Source of the DNA: an uncultured Lachnospiraceae bacterium
GTDB lineage: Bacteria > Bacillota > Clostridia > Lachnospirales > Lachnospiraceae
DNA: 64,000 nt
Reading direction: 5' to 3'
NCBI GenBank assembly: GCA_934437985.1
Contig: CAKSBI010000006.1
Location: 1-64,000, forward strand
The notes beneath the pieces were generated by a model, which searched no databases, was not told the origin of the DNA, and worked only from the letters and a program-made list of their open reading frames with translations. A program made the position numbers and the translations under genes. Of this stretch, positions 43,279 through 53,377 are shown in pieces; within the stretch, counting starts at the first letter, position 1, and each line of letters starts with the position of its first letter.

Positions 43279-43659
43279 TTGACAGGTAATGAACTTGATG
43301 CTGCCAGACTGGCGGCTTATGATTATTCATATGCATATGAGTGCAGACTGTATGATAATCTCCCATATGAACGCACATATGAGCTCTGTAATGAGAATAC
43401 GGTCTGTATGTTTAGCGGGAATGTGATTAAAGCACAGAATATTAATATGCAGGATGCATATGTTGTAGATAACCATGATGCGCAGTTCCTTGCAAAGCTT
43501 GAGGATGCAAGGCTTGAGTCATCGGTAGTGGCTGATCAGGATTTTACGGTTATAAGCGAGGAACCGCAAGACGATGATATTGCCAGTAGTCTTATGTCTG
43601 AATATGTTCCACGGGACGAAGTACAGATGCAGGGGGATACTGTTTCGTCTGCAGATTAA
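43279..43659 (+). CDS. Acidic soluble protein of unknown function
   Basis: The 126-aa product is strongly acidic, without membrane segments. It has an Ala/Tyr-rich N-terminal helix (ELDAARLAAYDYSYAYECRLY) and a C-terminal half full of Asp and Glu (EEPQDDDIASSLMSEYV). No family was recognised. A TTG at 43279, 10 nt after a run of five G, is my start because the ATG at 43258 has no ribosome site; the ATG would add seven residues. It has its own promoter and a strong shared terminator. It is divergent from the GH3 gene. Confidence 0.55.
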   Translation: MTGNELDAARLAAYDYSYAYECRLYDNLPYERTYELCNENTVCMFSGNVIKAQNINMQDAYVVDNHDAQFLAKLEDARLESSVVADQDFTVISEEPQDDDIASSLMSEYVPRDEVQMQGDTVSSAD

Positions 43660-43662
43660 TTC

Positions 43663-43710
43663 ACCGGTGGGATGCCACACACATGATATTGAGTGTGGCA
43701 TCCCACCGGT
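43663..43710. terminator. Bidirectional terminator between the acidic-protein gene and tex
   Basis: A perfect 18-bp stem, ACCGGTGGGATGCCACAC (43663-43680) with 43693-43710, encloses a 12-nt loop between two convergent genes. The distal end lies on the last base before the tex stop. T-tracts are short, but the stem is very stable. Confidence 0.8.
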
Positions 43711-45849
43711 TTACAGGATCATGCTAAGCTGGATTCTTTTCTTATTAAGGTCAACATTCAGAACTTTAACTTCTACGATATCACCAACGCTTACAACCTC
43801 AAGGGGATGCTTTACGAATTTTTTGTCGGTAAGCTTTGATATGTGTACAAGACCATCCTGGTGGACTCCGATATCGACAAATGCCCCAAAGTCTATAACA
43901 TTGCGGACAGTGCCTTTTAATATCATGCCCTCCGTCAGGTCTTTCATTTCGAGGATGTCATTACGCAGAACCGGTTTTGGCATCTCATCACGCGGGTCAC
44001 GTCCCGGTTTTTCGAGTTCTTTAAGAATATCAATAAGTGTTTCGTATCCGATATTAAGCTCTTCGGACAGTGCCCTCTTGTCAGGAACTTTGTTACTGAT
44101 ACCTGCAAGTCCTCCTGTGATGCTGTCAGCGTTATAACCAAGTCTGCTGATCAGGCCGGTGGCTGCTTTATAGGATTCCGGGTGTACACTTGTCGAATCA
44201 AGAGGATTGGTTCCACCTGTAATACGTAAGAAGCCGGCGCACTGTTCATATGCTTTAGGTCCGAGCTTAGGTACTTTAAGCAGCCCGGAACGTGAATCAA
44301 AGCGGCCATTTTCTTCGCGGTATGTAACAATATTTTTTGCAACTGTCTTAGAGATACCGGAGATATATTCAAGTAATGGGGCAGACGCTGTATTAACATC
44401 TACACCTACACTGTTAACACAATCCTCAACAACACCTGTCAGTGCTTCGGATAGCTTTTTCTGGTTCATATCATGCTGATATTGCCCCACTCCGATTGAC
44501 TTTGGGTCAATCTTGACCAGCTCAGCAAGAGGATCCTGGACACGCCGTGCAATTGAAGCCGAACTGCGCTGTCCGACATCAAAGTTCGGGAATTCTTCGG
44601 TTGCAGTCTTACTTGCAGAGTATACGGAAGCACCGGCTTCATTAGTGATTATGTACGATACTCCCGGATGGTCTTTTAATATATCTGCGACAATCTGTTC
44701 AGATTCCCTTGAAGCAGTACCATTTCCTATTGAAATAAGTGTTATGTTATATTTTTTGATCCATGCCGATACGAATCTTTTTGTCTCTGCAACCTTATTC
44801 TGTGGTTCTGTAGGATATACAACAGCTGTATCAAGAACCTTTCCTGTCTGGTCAACAACAGCAAGCTTACATCCAGTACGAAAGGCAGGATCCCAGCCAA
44901 GAACTACCTGACCGGCGATAGGAGGCTGCATAAGAAGCTGCTTGAGGTTACTGCCAAATACATTTATTGCCCCATCCTCTGCCATAAGTGTAAGGTCATT
45001 TCTTATATCACGTTCTATTGAAGGGGCAATAAGCCTGCTGTAGCTGTCCTCTATTGCAGCTTCAAGAATTGGTGTTGTATATTTATTGTCATGTGTAATT
45101 ACATTTCTTGTAAGATATCTTATAATTGAATCTTCAGGTGCATTTATTTTAACATTAAGAAACTTTTCCTTTTCACCTCTGTTGATTGCAAGCACCTTAT
45201 AGCCGCTCAGCTTTGGAACAGCCTCTTCAAATTCATAATAATTCTCATATACGGACTGGGCATCAGGATCTTTTGCGGCTGATATGAGGGTACCCTCGTT
45301 TTTGGTAAGACGGCGGATAGCCGTTCTGTAGTCAGCGTTATCAGATATGAACTCGGCAATAATATCACTGGCTCCATTGATTGCATCCTCTGCTGTAAGG
45401 ACTTCCTTTTCCTCAGAAATATATGCTTTTGCCTCATCCTCAACAGGCGTGCCGGTCATCTGCAGTAAAATAATATTGGCAAGTCCTTCAAGTCCTTTTG
45501 CCTTTGCGATAGTTGCACGCGTTTTCTTTTTTGGTCGGTAAGGTCTGTACAGGTCATCAACTGCAACCTGTGTTTTTGCTTCCTGTATCTTTACACGGAG
45601 CTCATCCGTCATAAGTTCTTGTTCCTCGATTGAGGCAATGACCTGCTCCTTCTTCTCTGCCAGATTGCGAAGATATGTCAGACGCTCACTAAAATTACGA
45701 AGCTGTTCGTCATTGAGGGAGCCATGTTTTTCTTTTCTGTACCTGGCAATAAATGGTATTGTATTGCCCTCATCAATAAGACTGATCACAGCTTCGGTCT
45801 GCCATAATTCAATCTGTAATTCCTCTGTAAGTTGTTCTGCTATGCTCAT
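43711..45849 (-). CDS. tex: Tex-family S1 RNA-binding transcription accessory protein
   Basis: The 712-aa nucleic-acid-binding protein has the Tex order: an N-terminal helical part ([28 protein letters not shown]-type block), a YqgF/RNase H-like domain ([27 protein letters not shown]), HhH motifs ([20 protein letters not shown]) and the C-terminal S1 domain ([33 protein letters not shown]). It affects transcription and RNA in stress and in toxin expression in other species. ATG 45849 is chosen because GGAG lies 7 nt upstream; another ATG 12 bp earlier lacks a site. Confidence 0.95.
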   Translation of the reverse strand: [712 protein letters not shown]

Positions 45850-45896
45850 AATAGTCTCCATTCTGTCTATGTCTGTATTATATAAACGTACAGTAT

Positions 45897-45925
45897 AGTA
45901 TAATTAATAGCCCGGATGAAGTCAA
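45897..45925 (-). promoter_or_regulatory. Promoter of tex
   Basis: On the minus strand TTGACT (45920-45925) and TATACT (45897-45902) are 17 bp apart, about 45 bp before the tex start. Confidence 0.7.
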
Positions 45926-45957
45926 ATAAAATGCAGATTTTTGGAGTGCATACAGGA

Positions 45958-48480
45958 TTATTTACTTATATTTTTCTGCAGCTCCATTACCGGAACAGGC
46001 AGCAGGGAAAGGACGGCTGTAATTATCCATTCTGTGGAACTCAGGGCAGTAGTTGAAAATATACTGTTAAGTGCCGGCAGGCATATAACAACTATCTGCA
46101 GGGTAATGCATACAATGGCTGATATAAGTAATCTCGGGTTTGAAAATATACCTATATGCAAAAGTGAATATTCGCTTCTTGAATTGAATGAATGGGAGAT
46201 CTGTGACAATCCGAGTACGGCAAAGCACATTGTGGCAGCAGTATCATTTCCGTGTCTGGCACCTAAAGCATATGCTAAAAGAGCTATGCTTCCAATGAAT
46301 ATTCCCTCAACAAATATTTTAAGACCCATGCCGTCAGAGAATATTCCCTTTCCTGGAGAGACTGCCGGTCTGTTCATTATATCTTTTTCAGGGGGCTCAA
46401 AGCCCAGTGAGAGTGCCGGAAGAGAATCGGTTATGAGGTTTATCCATAAAAGCTGTACAGGACAGAGCGGCGCTGCCAGACCGAACATTATCGACATAAA
46501 TATTGTAAGTATCTCGCCGATGTTACAGGATATAAGAAAATGGATTGCTTTTTTAATGTTGTCATATATATTTCGTCCTTCGCGTACGGCAATTGCTATG
46601 GTGGCAAAGTTGTCATCTTCAAGGATCATGTCAGAAGCATTACGTGCAACGTCGGTGCCATTCATTCCCATTGCACATCCGATGTCAGCAGCCTTAAGGG
46701 CAGGTGCATCATTAACACCGTCCCCACTCATTGCAACAATATTTCCGTGGGATTGGAGTGCCCTTACAATGCGTAACTTGTGTTCGGGTGTTACACGCGC
46801 AAAAATATTGCATTTTTTTACTGCATTATTAAGCTCATTATCGGACATTTTGTCTAACATTGCCCCGGTCAGGATAAGTGGGTCATGGTTAGATATACCT
46901 AACTCCCCGGCTATTTTTGCGGCAGTTGCGGCATGGTCACCGGTAATCATAATTGTTCTTATACCCGCTGTTTTACATTCTTTTATGGAATTCTTTACTT
47001 CCGGGCGTGGCGGGTCTATCAACGTGATAAATCCTGCAAATGTAAGATTGTTTTCTGCTGCGGACTGTGATGAGCGGGAAACGGTGGTGTCGTTGTATGC
47101 GACTGCAATAACACGGAAGCCACCGCCTGCGAGCTTTTCGTTTACGTCAATGATGGACCTGCGGTGCAGCTCTGTCATTGGAAGAATAGTATCGGCATCA
47201 GCCATATAATATGAACATCTTGGGATAATAACGTCGGGTGCCCCTTTAACCGCTGCAAAATAACCATCCCTTCTGCGGTGAATTGTTGTCATGAATTTCC
47301 GTCCTGAATCAAATGGATATTCTGTAGTTCTTGTACATTTTTCCTTAAGGGATTTAACATCAATAAGCTCTGAGGCACCAAGTAATAGGGCGTTTTCTGT
47401 AGGTTCGCCTATGGCATTATCATTTTGGAGTATTGAATTGTTGCAAAGTGCCCCAAGGGACAGAATGATTTTTTTGTGCTCATATGAGTTGATTTTGCTG
47501 CCATGGAAGTTATATGCCCCCTCAATTGTCATACGGTTTTCAGTGAGCGTTCCGGTTTTGTCGGAGCATATTACCGTTGTACTTCCTAATGTTTCTACTG
47601 CAGGCAGCTTTCGTATAATTGCCTTATTTGCCGCCATGCGTGTTACGCCGATTGAGAGCATTATTGTTACTATTGCAGGCAGGCCTTCGGGAATTGCTGC
47701 AACAGCAAGACTTACCGAGGTCATGAACATATCGGTCAGCGGTATATTTTTGGTAAGTCCCATTATAAAGATTACGATGCATATGGCGAGGGCTGCAATT
47801 GACAGTGTTTTACCGGCCTTTGCAAGTCTTACCTGTAAAGGTGTATCCGGATTGTCTTCATTAATAAGCATATCGGCAACATGCCCGATACGTGTATTCA
47901 TTCCGGTTTTGGTGACAAGAGCCGTGCCGTGGCCGTAGCTGACCATACAGCCGGAGTATGCCATGTTATCACCGTTTACTGATTTTATAACAGGAACAGA
48001 TTCGCCCGTAAGGGCAGACTCATCGATCATGATATTGTTGCCTGATATGATCCGGGAATCTGCCGGAACGAGGTTGCCGGTCTCAAACATAATTACATCA
48101 CCCGGAACAATTTCATTAGTTGGAAGCTTGCCCCACATACCGTCACGCAGTACGGCTGCATGTGGTTCAGCCATTTTTTTCAGTGCATTAATAGACTGTT
48201 CCGCCTTTGATTCCTGAATTACCCCTATGACTGCGTTTACAACTACAATAATAAGTATGATCGCCGGCTCAATGTAGTCGGGTTCGCCTTTCATATATGA
48301 TACCCCGAAGGAAATAGTGGCGGCAGCAATAAGAGTGTATATCATAAAGTCATTCATCTGTTGTAAAAACATAACAAATATATTACGTTTTTTATTGCCT
48401 GCCAGCTCGTTTCTACCGTGAACTGAAAGCAGTCTTTTTGCTTCTGCCGAAGACAGCCCATTATATTTATTATCGCTCAT
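45958..48480 (-). CDS. Ca2+-type P-type ATPase
   Basis: The 840-aa cation pump has an N-terminal cation-ATPase domain (GLSSAEAKRLLSVHGRNELA), the TGES actuator loop in DESALTGESVP, an ion-site PEGLP in AAIPEGLPAIVTI, the phosphorylated Asp in ICSDKTGTLTEN, the ATP-binding KGAPDVI, and the hinge MITGDHAATA to SGDGVNDAPALKAADIGCAMG. Helices 5 and 6, with NIGEILTIFMSI and WINLITDSLPAL, carry Ca2+-site residues as in PMCA/SERCA-like bacterial pumps. ATG 48480, 6 nt after a run of G, is the start. It probably exports Ca2+ or Mn2+. Confidence 0.94.
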   Translation of the reverse strand: MSDNKYNGLSSAEAKRLLSVHGRNELAGNKKRNIFVMFLQQMNDFMIYTLIAAATISFGVSYMKGEPDYIEPAIILIIVVVNAVIGVIQESKAEQSINALKKMAEPHAAVLRDGMWGKLPTNEIVPGDVIMFETGNLVPADSRIISGNNIMIDESALTGESVPVIKSVNGDNMAYSGCMVSYGHGTALVTKTGMNTRIGHVADMLINEDNPDTPLQVRLAKAGKTLSIAALAICIVIFIMGLTKNIPLTDMFMTSVSLAVAAIPEGLPAIVTIMLSIGVTRMAANKAIIRKLPAVETLGSTTVICSDKTGTLTENRMTIEGAYNFHGSKINSYEHKKIILSLGALCNNSILQNDNAIGEPTENALLLGASELIDVKSLKEKCTRTTEYPFDSGRKFMTTIHRRRDGYFAAVKGAPDVIIPRCSYYMADADTILPMTELHRRSIIDVNEKLAGGGFRVIAVAYNDTTVSRSSQSAAENNLTFAGFITLIDPPRPEVKNSIKECKTAGIRTIMITGDHAATAAKIAGELGISNHDPLILTGAMLDKMSDNELNNAVKKCNIFARVTPEHKLRIVRALQSHGNIVAMSGDGVNDAPALKAADIGCAMGMNGTDVARNASDMILEDDNFATIAIAVREGRNIYDNIKKAIHFLISCNIGEILTIFMSIMFGLAAPLCPVQLLWINLITDSLPALSLGFEPPEKDIMNRPAVSPGKGIFSDGMGLKIFVEGIFIGSIALLAYALGARHGNDTAATMCFAVLGLSQISHSFNSRSEYSLLHIGIFSNPRLLISAIVCITLQIVVICLPALNSIFSTTALSSTEWIITAVLSLLPVPVMELQKNISK

Positions 48481-48545
48481 ATACAACCCCCCTGTGTGAT
48501 TATATATATATATGAAAGAGGTGCCGGCAGTATTCTTTTAAAGTC

Positions 48546-48574
48546 TTGACATAAAATTAACATATTGATATAGT
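48546..48574 (+). promoter_or_regulatory. Promoter of the L,D-transpeptidase gene
   Basis: A perfect TTGACA (48546-48551) and TATAGT (48569-48574) have a 17-bp spacer, about 40 bp before the ATG. Confidence 0.75.
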
Positions 48575-48612
48575 AATAATTTGAGTGAGAAATATATGAA
48601 AGAAGGGAATTT

Positions 48613-50064
48613 ATGAAAAAGGTAAAAGGATATCTGGGTATAATTATACTTGTATTTGTTATGTTTGCAGCAGTGGGATACGGAAGCAAGGTGCAGGCTG
48701 CGGGTTCTTATAAAATACGCATTAATAAGCAGCAGAATTGCGTTACAATATACAAGACCAACGAAAAGGGTAAGCTGAAGCCGATTAAGGCAATGGCATG
48801 TTCAGTAGGATGGGGTACACCGCTTGGTTCATTCCCGCTTAAAGAGAAGATACGCTGGCATGTGCTTGACGGACCCGTATACGGACAGTACTGTACACGT
48901 ATAACAGGACATATATTGTTCCATTCCGTATGGTATCATGTTAATGGCAATCCGGCAACACTTTCCAACCAGCAGTATAACAAGCTTGGTACTACTGCTT
49001 CACATGGATGTGTAAGGCTGTGCGTTGCAGATTCCAAGTGGATATATGATAATGTTCCGTCAGGAACTACTGTGGAGATATATAATGCCAAGAACCCGGG
49101 ACCTCTTGGAAAGCCTGATGCAATTAAGCTGCCGGGAGGACAGGGCTGGGATCCTACCGATGTAACCAATAAAGCTAATCCGTATAATAAAAAGAAGCCT
49201 GTAATTAAGCTTAAGAAGGTTGATACCAGTCTTGTGTTTGCATCTAAGTTTTCACTTGACGGCCTTGCAAAGGCAAAGAATACGACAGGCTTTGACTGCA
49301 CAAAGCTTATGAAGTGTAAGATTACATACAGGCAGCCCGGCGCAAAAAAGGTTAAGAAGGTCAAAAAGATCAATACAAGAAAAGTTGGTAAGTATACTGT
49401 AGAGTATTCAGTAACAGATGAGATTGGAAGAAAAGCAAAGGCTAAGATTGTATTTAAGGTAAAACCGCTTGTCATGCTCACAAGCATTAATATTAATACC
49501 ACGGATAAGACATTGTATCTTGGAACAGGAAAGTCATCAGATGCATCATGCACGGTTAAGCTGAAGTCATATAAGCCTTCAAAGGCATCAATAACAGAGG
49601 TTGGATATGTATCATCTGATACTAAGGTTGCCAAAGTCAGCAAAAACGGTAAAGTAACGGCGGTTGCACCGGGAACAGCAGTTATTGAGGTGCTTGCAAA
49701 GGATGGCTCAGGTCTTAAGCAGAGGTGTACGATTACTGTTATGCAGTATGCGACCGGCGTAACGCTTACAGCACCACAGACGAGTATAGTACAGGGCGGT
49801 AAGATGTCACTTGCTGCAAAGCTTGCTCCGGCAACAGCAACAGGCGGTAAGAAGGTTACGTATACATATACATCTTCAGATAATAATGTAGCAACCGTTG
49901 ACAAGAATGGAACTGTAACGGCAGTTGCACCGGGAACAGCAGTGATCACGGTATCGGTAGACGGAGCTGCATATAATAAAACTATTACATCACAGGTGAC
50001 TATCAACGTTACTGCTGACAGCACATCGAAGGATGTGTCCCAGTCGGCAATTGCAGTACAATAA
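48613..50064 (+). CDS. L,D-transpeptidase (YkuD) with C-terminal BIG2 repeats
   Basis: The 483-aa secreted enzyme has a signal peptide (to about residue 29) and a YkuD domain at about 33-160. Its active-site motif is His131-Gly-Cys133-Val-Arg135 (SHGCVRL), preceded by HSVWYHVNG. Such enzymes make 3-3 peptidoglycan cross-links or attach proteins to the wall. A linker domain follows, then two BIG2 modules at about 290-475. Their ends (VTAVAPGTAVI) are near identical at DNA level (49654-49682 and 49915-49943, 28 of 29 bases), a sign of recent duplication or conversion. leuS follows 21 bp later, apparently in the same transcript. Confidence 0.93.
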   Translation: MKKVKGYLGIIILVFVMFAAVGYGSKVQAAGSYKIRINKQQNCVTIYKTNEKGKLKPIKAMACSVGWGTPLGSFPLKEKIRWHVLDGPVYGQYCTRITGHILFHSVWYHVNGNPATLSNQQYNKLGTTASHGCVRLCVADSKWIYDNVPSGTTVEIYNAKNPGPLGKPDAIKLPGGQGWDPTDVTNKANPYNKKKPVIKLKKVDTSLVFASKFSLDGLAKAKNTTGFDCTKLMKCKITYRQPGAKKVKKVKKINTRKVGKYTVEYSVTDEIGRKAKAKIVFKVKPLVMLTSININTTDKTLYLGTGKSSDASCTVKLKSYKPSKASITEVGYVSSDTKVAKVSKNGKVTAVAPGTAVIEVLAKDGSGLKQRCTITVMQYATGVTLTAPQTSIVQGGKMSLAAKLAPATATGGKKVTYTYTSSDNNVATVDKNGTVTAVAPGTAVITVSVDGAAYNKTITSQVTINVTADSTSKDVSQSAIAVQ

Positions 50065-50085
50065 TATAAATGGAGGATGATAAAG

Positions 50086-52497
50086 ATGTCAATCGCTTAT
50101 AACCACAAGGAAATTGAGCAAAAATGGCGCAAAAACTGGGAAATTAACCCGGTCAACGTAGACGATGGGAAAAAACCGAAATATTACTGTCTGGACATGT
50201 TTCCGTATCCGTCAGGAAGCGGACTTCATGTAGGTCACTGGAGAGGTTATGTTATATCGGATGTATGGAGCAGATATAAGATGCTTAACGGATATCATCT
50301 TATTCATCCTATGGGCTGGGATGCTTTTGGGCTTCCTGCTGAAAATTACGCTATTAAGATGGGGGTTCACCCACGTATTTCAACAGCAGAGAATGTTAAA
50401 AATATTAAGAGACAGATTAATGAGATTTCAGCTATATACGACTGGGATATGGAAGTTAATACAACAGACCCTGACTTTTACAAATGGACACAGTGGATAT
50501 TTGTAAAGATGTTCAAGGAAGGACTTGCTTATGAAAAAGAGATGCCTATCAACTGGTGTCCTTCATGTAAAACAGGACTTGCTAATGAAGAGGTGGTTAA
50601 TGGGAGCTGTGAGCGCTGTGGTTCGCCTGTAACTAAGAAGAACCTTAAGCAGTGGATGCTAAGGATCACTAAGTATGCAGACAGACTTCTGGAGGATCTT
50701 GATAAGCTTGACTGGCCTGAAAAGGTTAAGAAGATGCAGTCTGACTGGATCGGAAGGAGCTATGGTGCAGAAGTTGACTTTAAGATAGATGGATGTGATG
50801 AAAGTATTACGGTATACACTACAAGACCGGATACACTTCATGGTGCGACATTCATGGTGCTTGCCCCTGAGCATGCAATGGCTAAGGGACTTGCAACACC
50901 GGATAGGGCAGATGAGGTTAACGATTACATTTATAAGACATCAATGAGATCATCAGTTGACCGTCTCCAGGATAAGGAGAAGACCGGTGTATTTACAGGA
51001 AGCTATGCTATTAATCCGCTTAATGGGGCTAAGGTTCCGATATGGCTCTCTGACTATGTTCTTGCTGATTATGGTACAGGGGCTATTATGTGTGTTCCAG
51101 CGCATGATGACAGGGATTTTGAATTTGCCAGGAAGTTTGATATACCTGTCATTCAGGTTATAGCAAAGGATGGTAAGGAGATTGAAAATATGACTGAGGC
51201 GTATACCGAGGCTTCAGGAACAATGATCAACTCCGGTGAATGGAATGGAATGGAGTCTTCTGTGCTTAAGAAGGAAGCTCCTGCCATGATAGAAAAGAGG
51301 GGATTTGGCCGTAAGACAGTTAACTATAAGCTTCGTGACTGGGTATTCTCAAGACAGCGTTACTGGGGTGAGCCAATTCCTATCATACATTGTGAAAAAT
51401 GTGGATGTGTACCTGTGCCGGAAGAAGAGCTTCCGCTTCTTCTTCCTGAGGTTGAATCATATCAGCCTACAGGAACAGGTGAATCACCGCTTGCAGATAT
51501 TGATGAGTGGGTTAATACAACCTGTCCTTGCTGCGGTGCCCCTGCAAAGCGTGAAACCAATACAATGCCTCAGTGGGCAGGTTCTTCGTGGTACTTTTTA
51601 AGATACGTTGATAACAAGAATGATAAGGAGCTTGTATCAAAAGAAAAAGCGTCAAAGCTTCTTCCTGTGGATATGTATATTGGCGGTGTTGAGCATGCGG
51701 TTCTTCATCTGCTGTACTCAAGATTCTATACAAAGTTCCTGCACGATATTGGTGTAATAGATTTTGATGAGCCGTTTAAAAAGCTGTTCAACCAGGGTAT
51801 GATTGGAAAAGACGGAGCAAAGATGAGCAAGTCAAAGGGTAACGTAGTATCCCCTGACGAGCTTGTTAACGATTATGGATGTGATTCATTAAGACTTTAC
51901 GAGCTGTTCGTTGGACCGCCGGAGCTTGATTCTGAATGGGATGACAGAGGAATTGATGGTGTGTACAGATTTCTTAACAGATTCTGGAAACTTGCGCTTG
52001 ATAATGTGGATGGTAAGGTCGCACCGACTGATGAGACAGTACGTCTCCGCCATAAGCTGGTTAAAGATATAACAACACGTCTTGAAGGCTTTAACCTTAA
52101 TACGGTTGTAAGCGGCTTCATGGAATATAATAATAAGTTCTATGAGATAGCAAGAAAACAGGGCGGAATTGATAGAGATATTCTTGAGACAATGACGATA
52201 CTTCTTGCACCATTTACTCCGCATATTGCTTCTGAACTTTGGGAGCAGTTTGGCCATAAGGGAAGTATATTTGATGAAAAATGGCCTGAATATGACGAGA
52301 GCAAGATGGTAGAGGACACTATTGAGATTGCTGTCCAGGTTAACGGAAAGACAAGAGGTACAGCTTCTATTGCAGCGGATGCGTCGAAGGATGATGCCAT
52401 AGCTGCTGCTAAAGAAGCGATTGCAGACAAGCTTACCGGCACAATAATTAAGGAGATTTATGTTCCTGGAAGAATTGTTAATATTGTTATGAAATAA
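50086..52497 (+). CDS. leuS: Leucyl-tRNA synthetase
   Basis: The 803-aa class I enzyme charges tRNA-Leu. DMFPYPSGSGLHVGHWRGY carries the HIGH motif, ASGTMINSGEWNG and TTRPDTLHGATF belong to the editing domain, CEKCGC and CPCCGAP form zinc-ribbon-like inserts, and KDGAKMSKSKGNVVSPDE is the KMSKS loop. The C-terminal domain ends VQVNGKTRGTASIAADASKDD. ATG 50086, nine nt after GGAGG, is the start. There is no room for a T-box upstream; it seems to depend on the L,D-transpeptidase promoter. Confidence 0.97.
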   Translation: MSIAYNHKEIEQKWRKNWEINPVNVDDGKKPKYYCLDMFPYPSGSGLHVGHWRGYVISDVWSRYKMLNGYHLIHPMGWDAFGLPAENYAIKMGVHPRISTAENVKNIKRQINEISAIYDWDMEVNTTDPDFYKWTQWIFVKMFKEGLAYEKEMPINWCPSCKTGLANEEVVNGSCERCGSPVTKKNLKQWMLRITKYADRLLEDLDKLDWPEKVKKMQSDWIGRSYGAEVDFKIDGCDESITVYTTRPDTLHGATFMVLAPEHAMAKGLATPDRADEVNDYIYKTSMRSSVDRLQDKEKTGVFTGSYAINPLNGAKVPIWLSDYVLADYGTGAIMCVPAHDDRDFEFARKFDIPVIQVIAKDGKEIENMTEAYTEASGTMINSGEWNGMESSVLKKEAPAMIEKRGFGRKTVNYKLRDWVFSRQRYWGEPIPIIHCEKCGCVPVPEEELPLLLPEVESYQPTGTGESPLADIDEWVNTTCPCCGAPAKRETNTMPQWAGSSWYFLRYVDNKNDKELVSKEKASKLLPVDMYIGGVEHAVLHLLYSRFYTKFLHDIGVIDFDEPFKKLFNQGMIGKDGAKMSKSKGNVVSPDELVNDYGCDSLRLYELFVGPPELDSEWDDRGIDGVYRFLNRFWKLALDNVDGKVAPTDETVRLRHKLVKDITTRLEGFNLNTVVSGFMEYNNKFYEIARKQGGIDRDILETMTILLAPFTPHIASELWEQFGHKGSIFDEKWPEYDESKMVEDTIEIAVQVNGKTRGTASIAADASKDDAIAAAKEAIADKLTGTIIKEIYVPGRIVNIVMK

Positions 52498-52588
52498 TTA
52501 AGGCGGTGCCTGTTTCAGGCATATGCCGGGTGGGAAGACAGGTGCGGTTGTTGCCTGCCTTCTCTTAGTATTAAGGAGGATTAATGTA

Positions 52589-53377
52589 ATGGGTAATGAA
52601 GCACTGTTAAGGAAAATGTACAGTGAGAGCGAAAAATATAATTCGAGGTTCAGGTCCAAAACATATATGGAAGCGGTTAAGGAGTTTTGTGATGATTATA
52701 AGTATATGTTTACAGAGATGCTTGAAGAGATAGACGGAGTGGCTGCAGATTGTGGTGATACGGATAGTGGTGAGGTGCCTGCGTGCGTTCTTGACAGGAT
52801 AGATGGCCTTGCAGCAGAATTTGTGGCGGAATCAGAAGCGATTATAAAGACGGGCGGTAAGCAGCCGGGTTCAAGGGTGATGCTTGGGTACAATATGTAT
52901 GCTGTAATGTATATATTTCCATGCATTATTGATACTGACAGGAATTATGCGGAAAAACTGACTAAAAGTATTGTGGATAAATGGAATTCTGCATTTAAGA
53001 ATACTAATCTCCAGTATTCAGATTATGCAACAATAGATTCAGGCTTCAGAAGAAAGCTCTGTTATATCACAACTGCTGTATGTGAACATATGGGATATGC
53101 AGACGATTGTGAGGAACTGACACTGTTAAGAGGTTTTCGTGATGGCTATATGATGTCTGCACCTGGTGGTAAGCAGATGGTTGAAGAATATTATGAGTGT
53201 GCGCCGGGTATTGTCGGTGCGATCAATACAAGGGCCGATTCGGGTGACATATACAAAAAACTGTATGCTGAATACATTTATCCGTGTGTTAAGATGATAA
53301 AAGAGGGCAGACCGGGGGAATGCCTTGAACACTATAAGTTAATGATTTGTGAATGGGGAGCAAATATTATATGTTAA
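52589..53377 (+). CDS. CFI-box (Cys-rich C-terminal motif) protein, unknown
   Basis: The 262-aa soluble protein has a helical N-terminal half. Its C-terminal motif is CYITTAVCEHMGYADDCEEL followed by LLRGFRDGYM and EEYYECAPGIV. This pattern (C-[FY]-I-[AT]-T-A, then LRxFRD, then YY.xxP) defines the CFI-box domain found in many bacterial proteins of unknown role. Cys158, Cys165 and Cys174 may form a redox or metal site. ATG 52589 after AGGAGG is the start. Its stop overlaps the start of the response-regulator gene by 7 bp, so the two are translationally coupled; a sensing role next to the regulator is possible. Confidence 0.75.
   Translation: MGNEALLRKMYSESEKYNSRFRSKTYMEAVKEFCDDYKYMFTEMLEEIDGVAADCGDTDSGEVPACVLDRIDGLAAEFVAESEAIIKTGGKQPGSRVMLGYNMYAVMYIFPCIIDTDRNYAEKLTKSIVDKWNSAFKNTNLQYSDYATIDSGFRRKLCYITTAVCEHMGYADDCEELTLLRGFRDGYMMSAPGGKQMVEEYYECAPGIVGAINTRADSGDIYKKLYAEYIYPCVKMIKEGRPGECLEHYKLMICEWGANIIC

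Noticed and set aside
45941-47209. 422-codon open frame on the plus strand opposite the P-type ATPase
   Set aside because: It is a mirror of codon use in the ATPase gene, has low-complexity sequence and no ribosome site.
48936-50024. 362-codon open frame on the minus strand opposite the L,D-transpeptidase
   Set aside because: Product is a shadow rich in Thr, Val and Pro; the plus frame has the HGCVR active site.
50065-50085. T-box or own promoter before leuS
   Set aside because: Only 21 bp separate it from the upstream gene.
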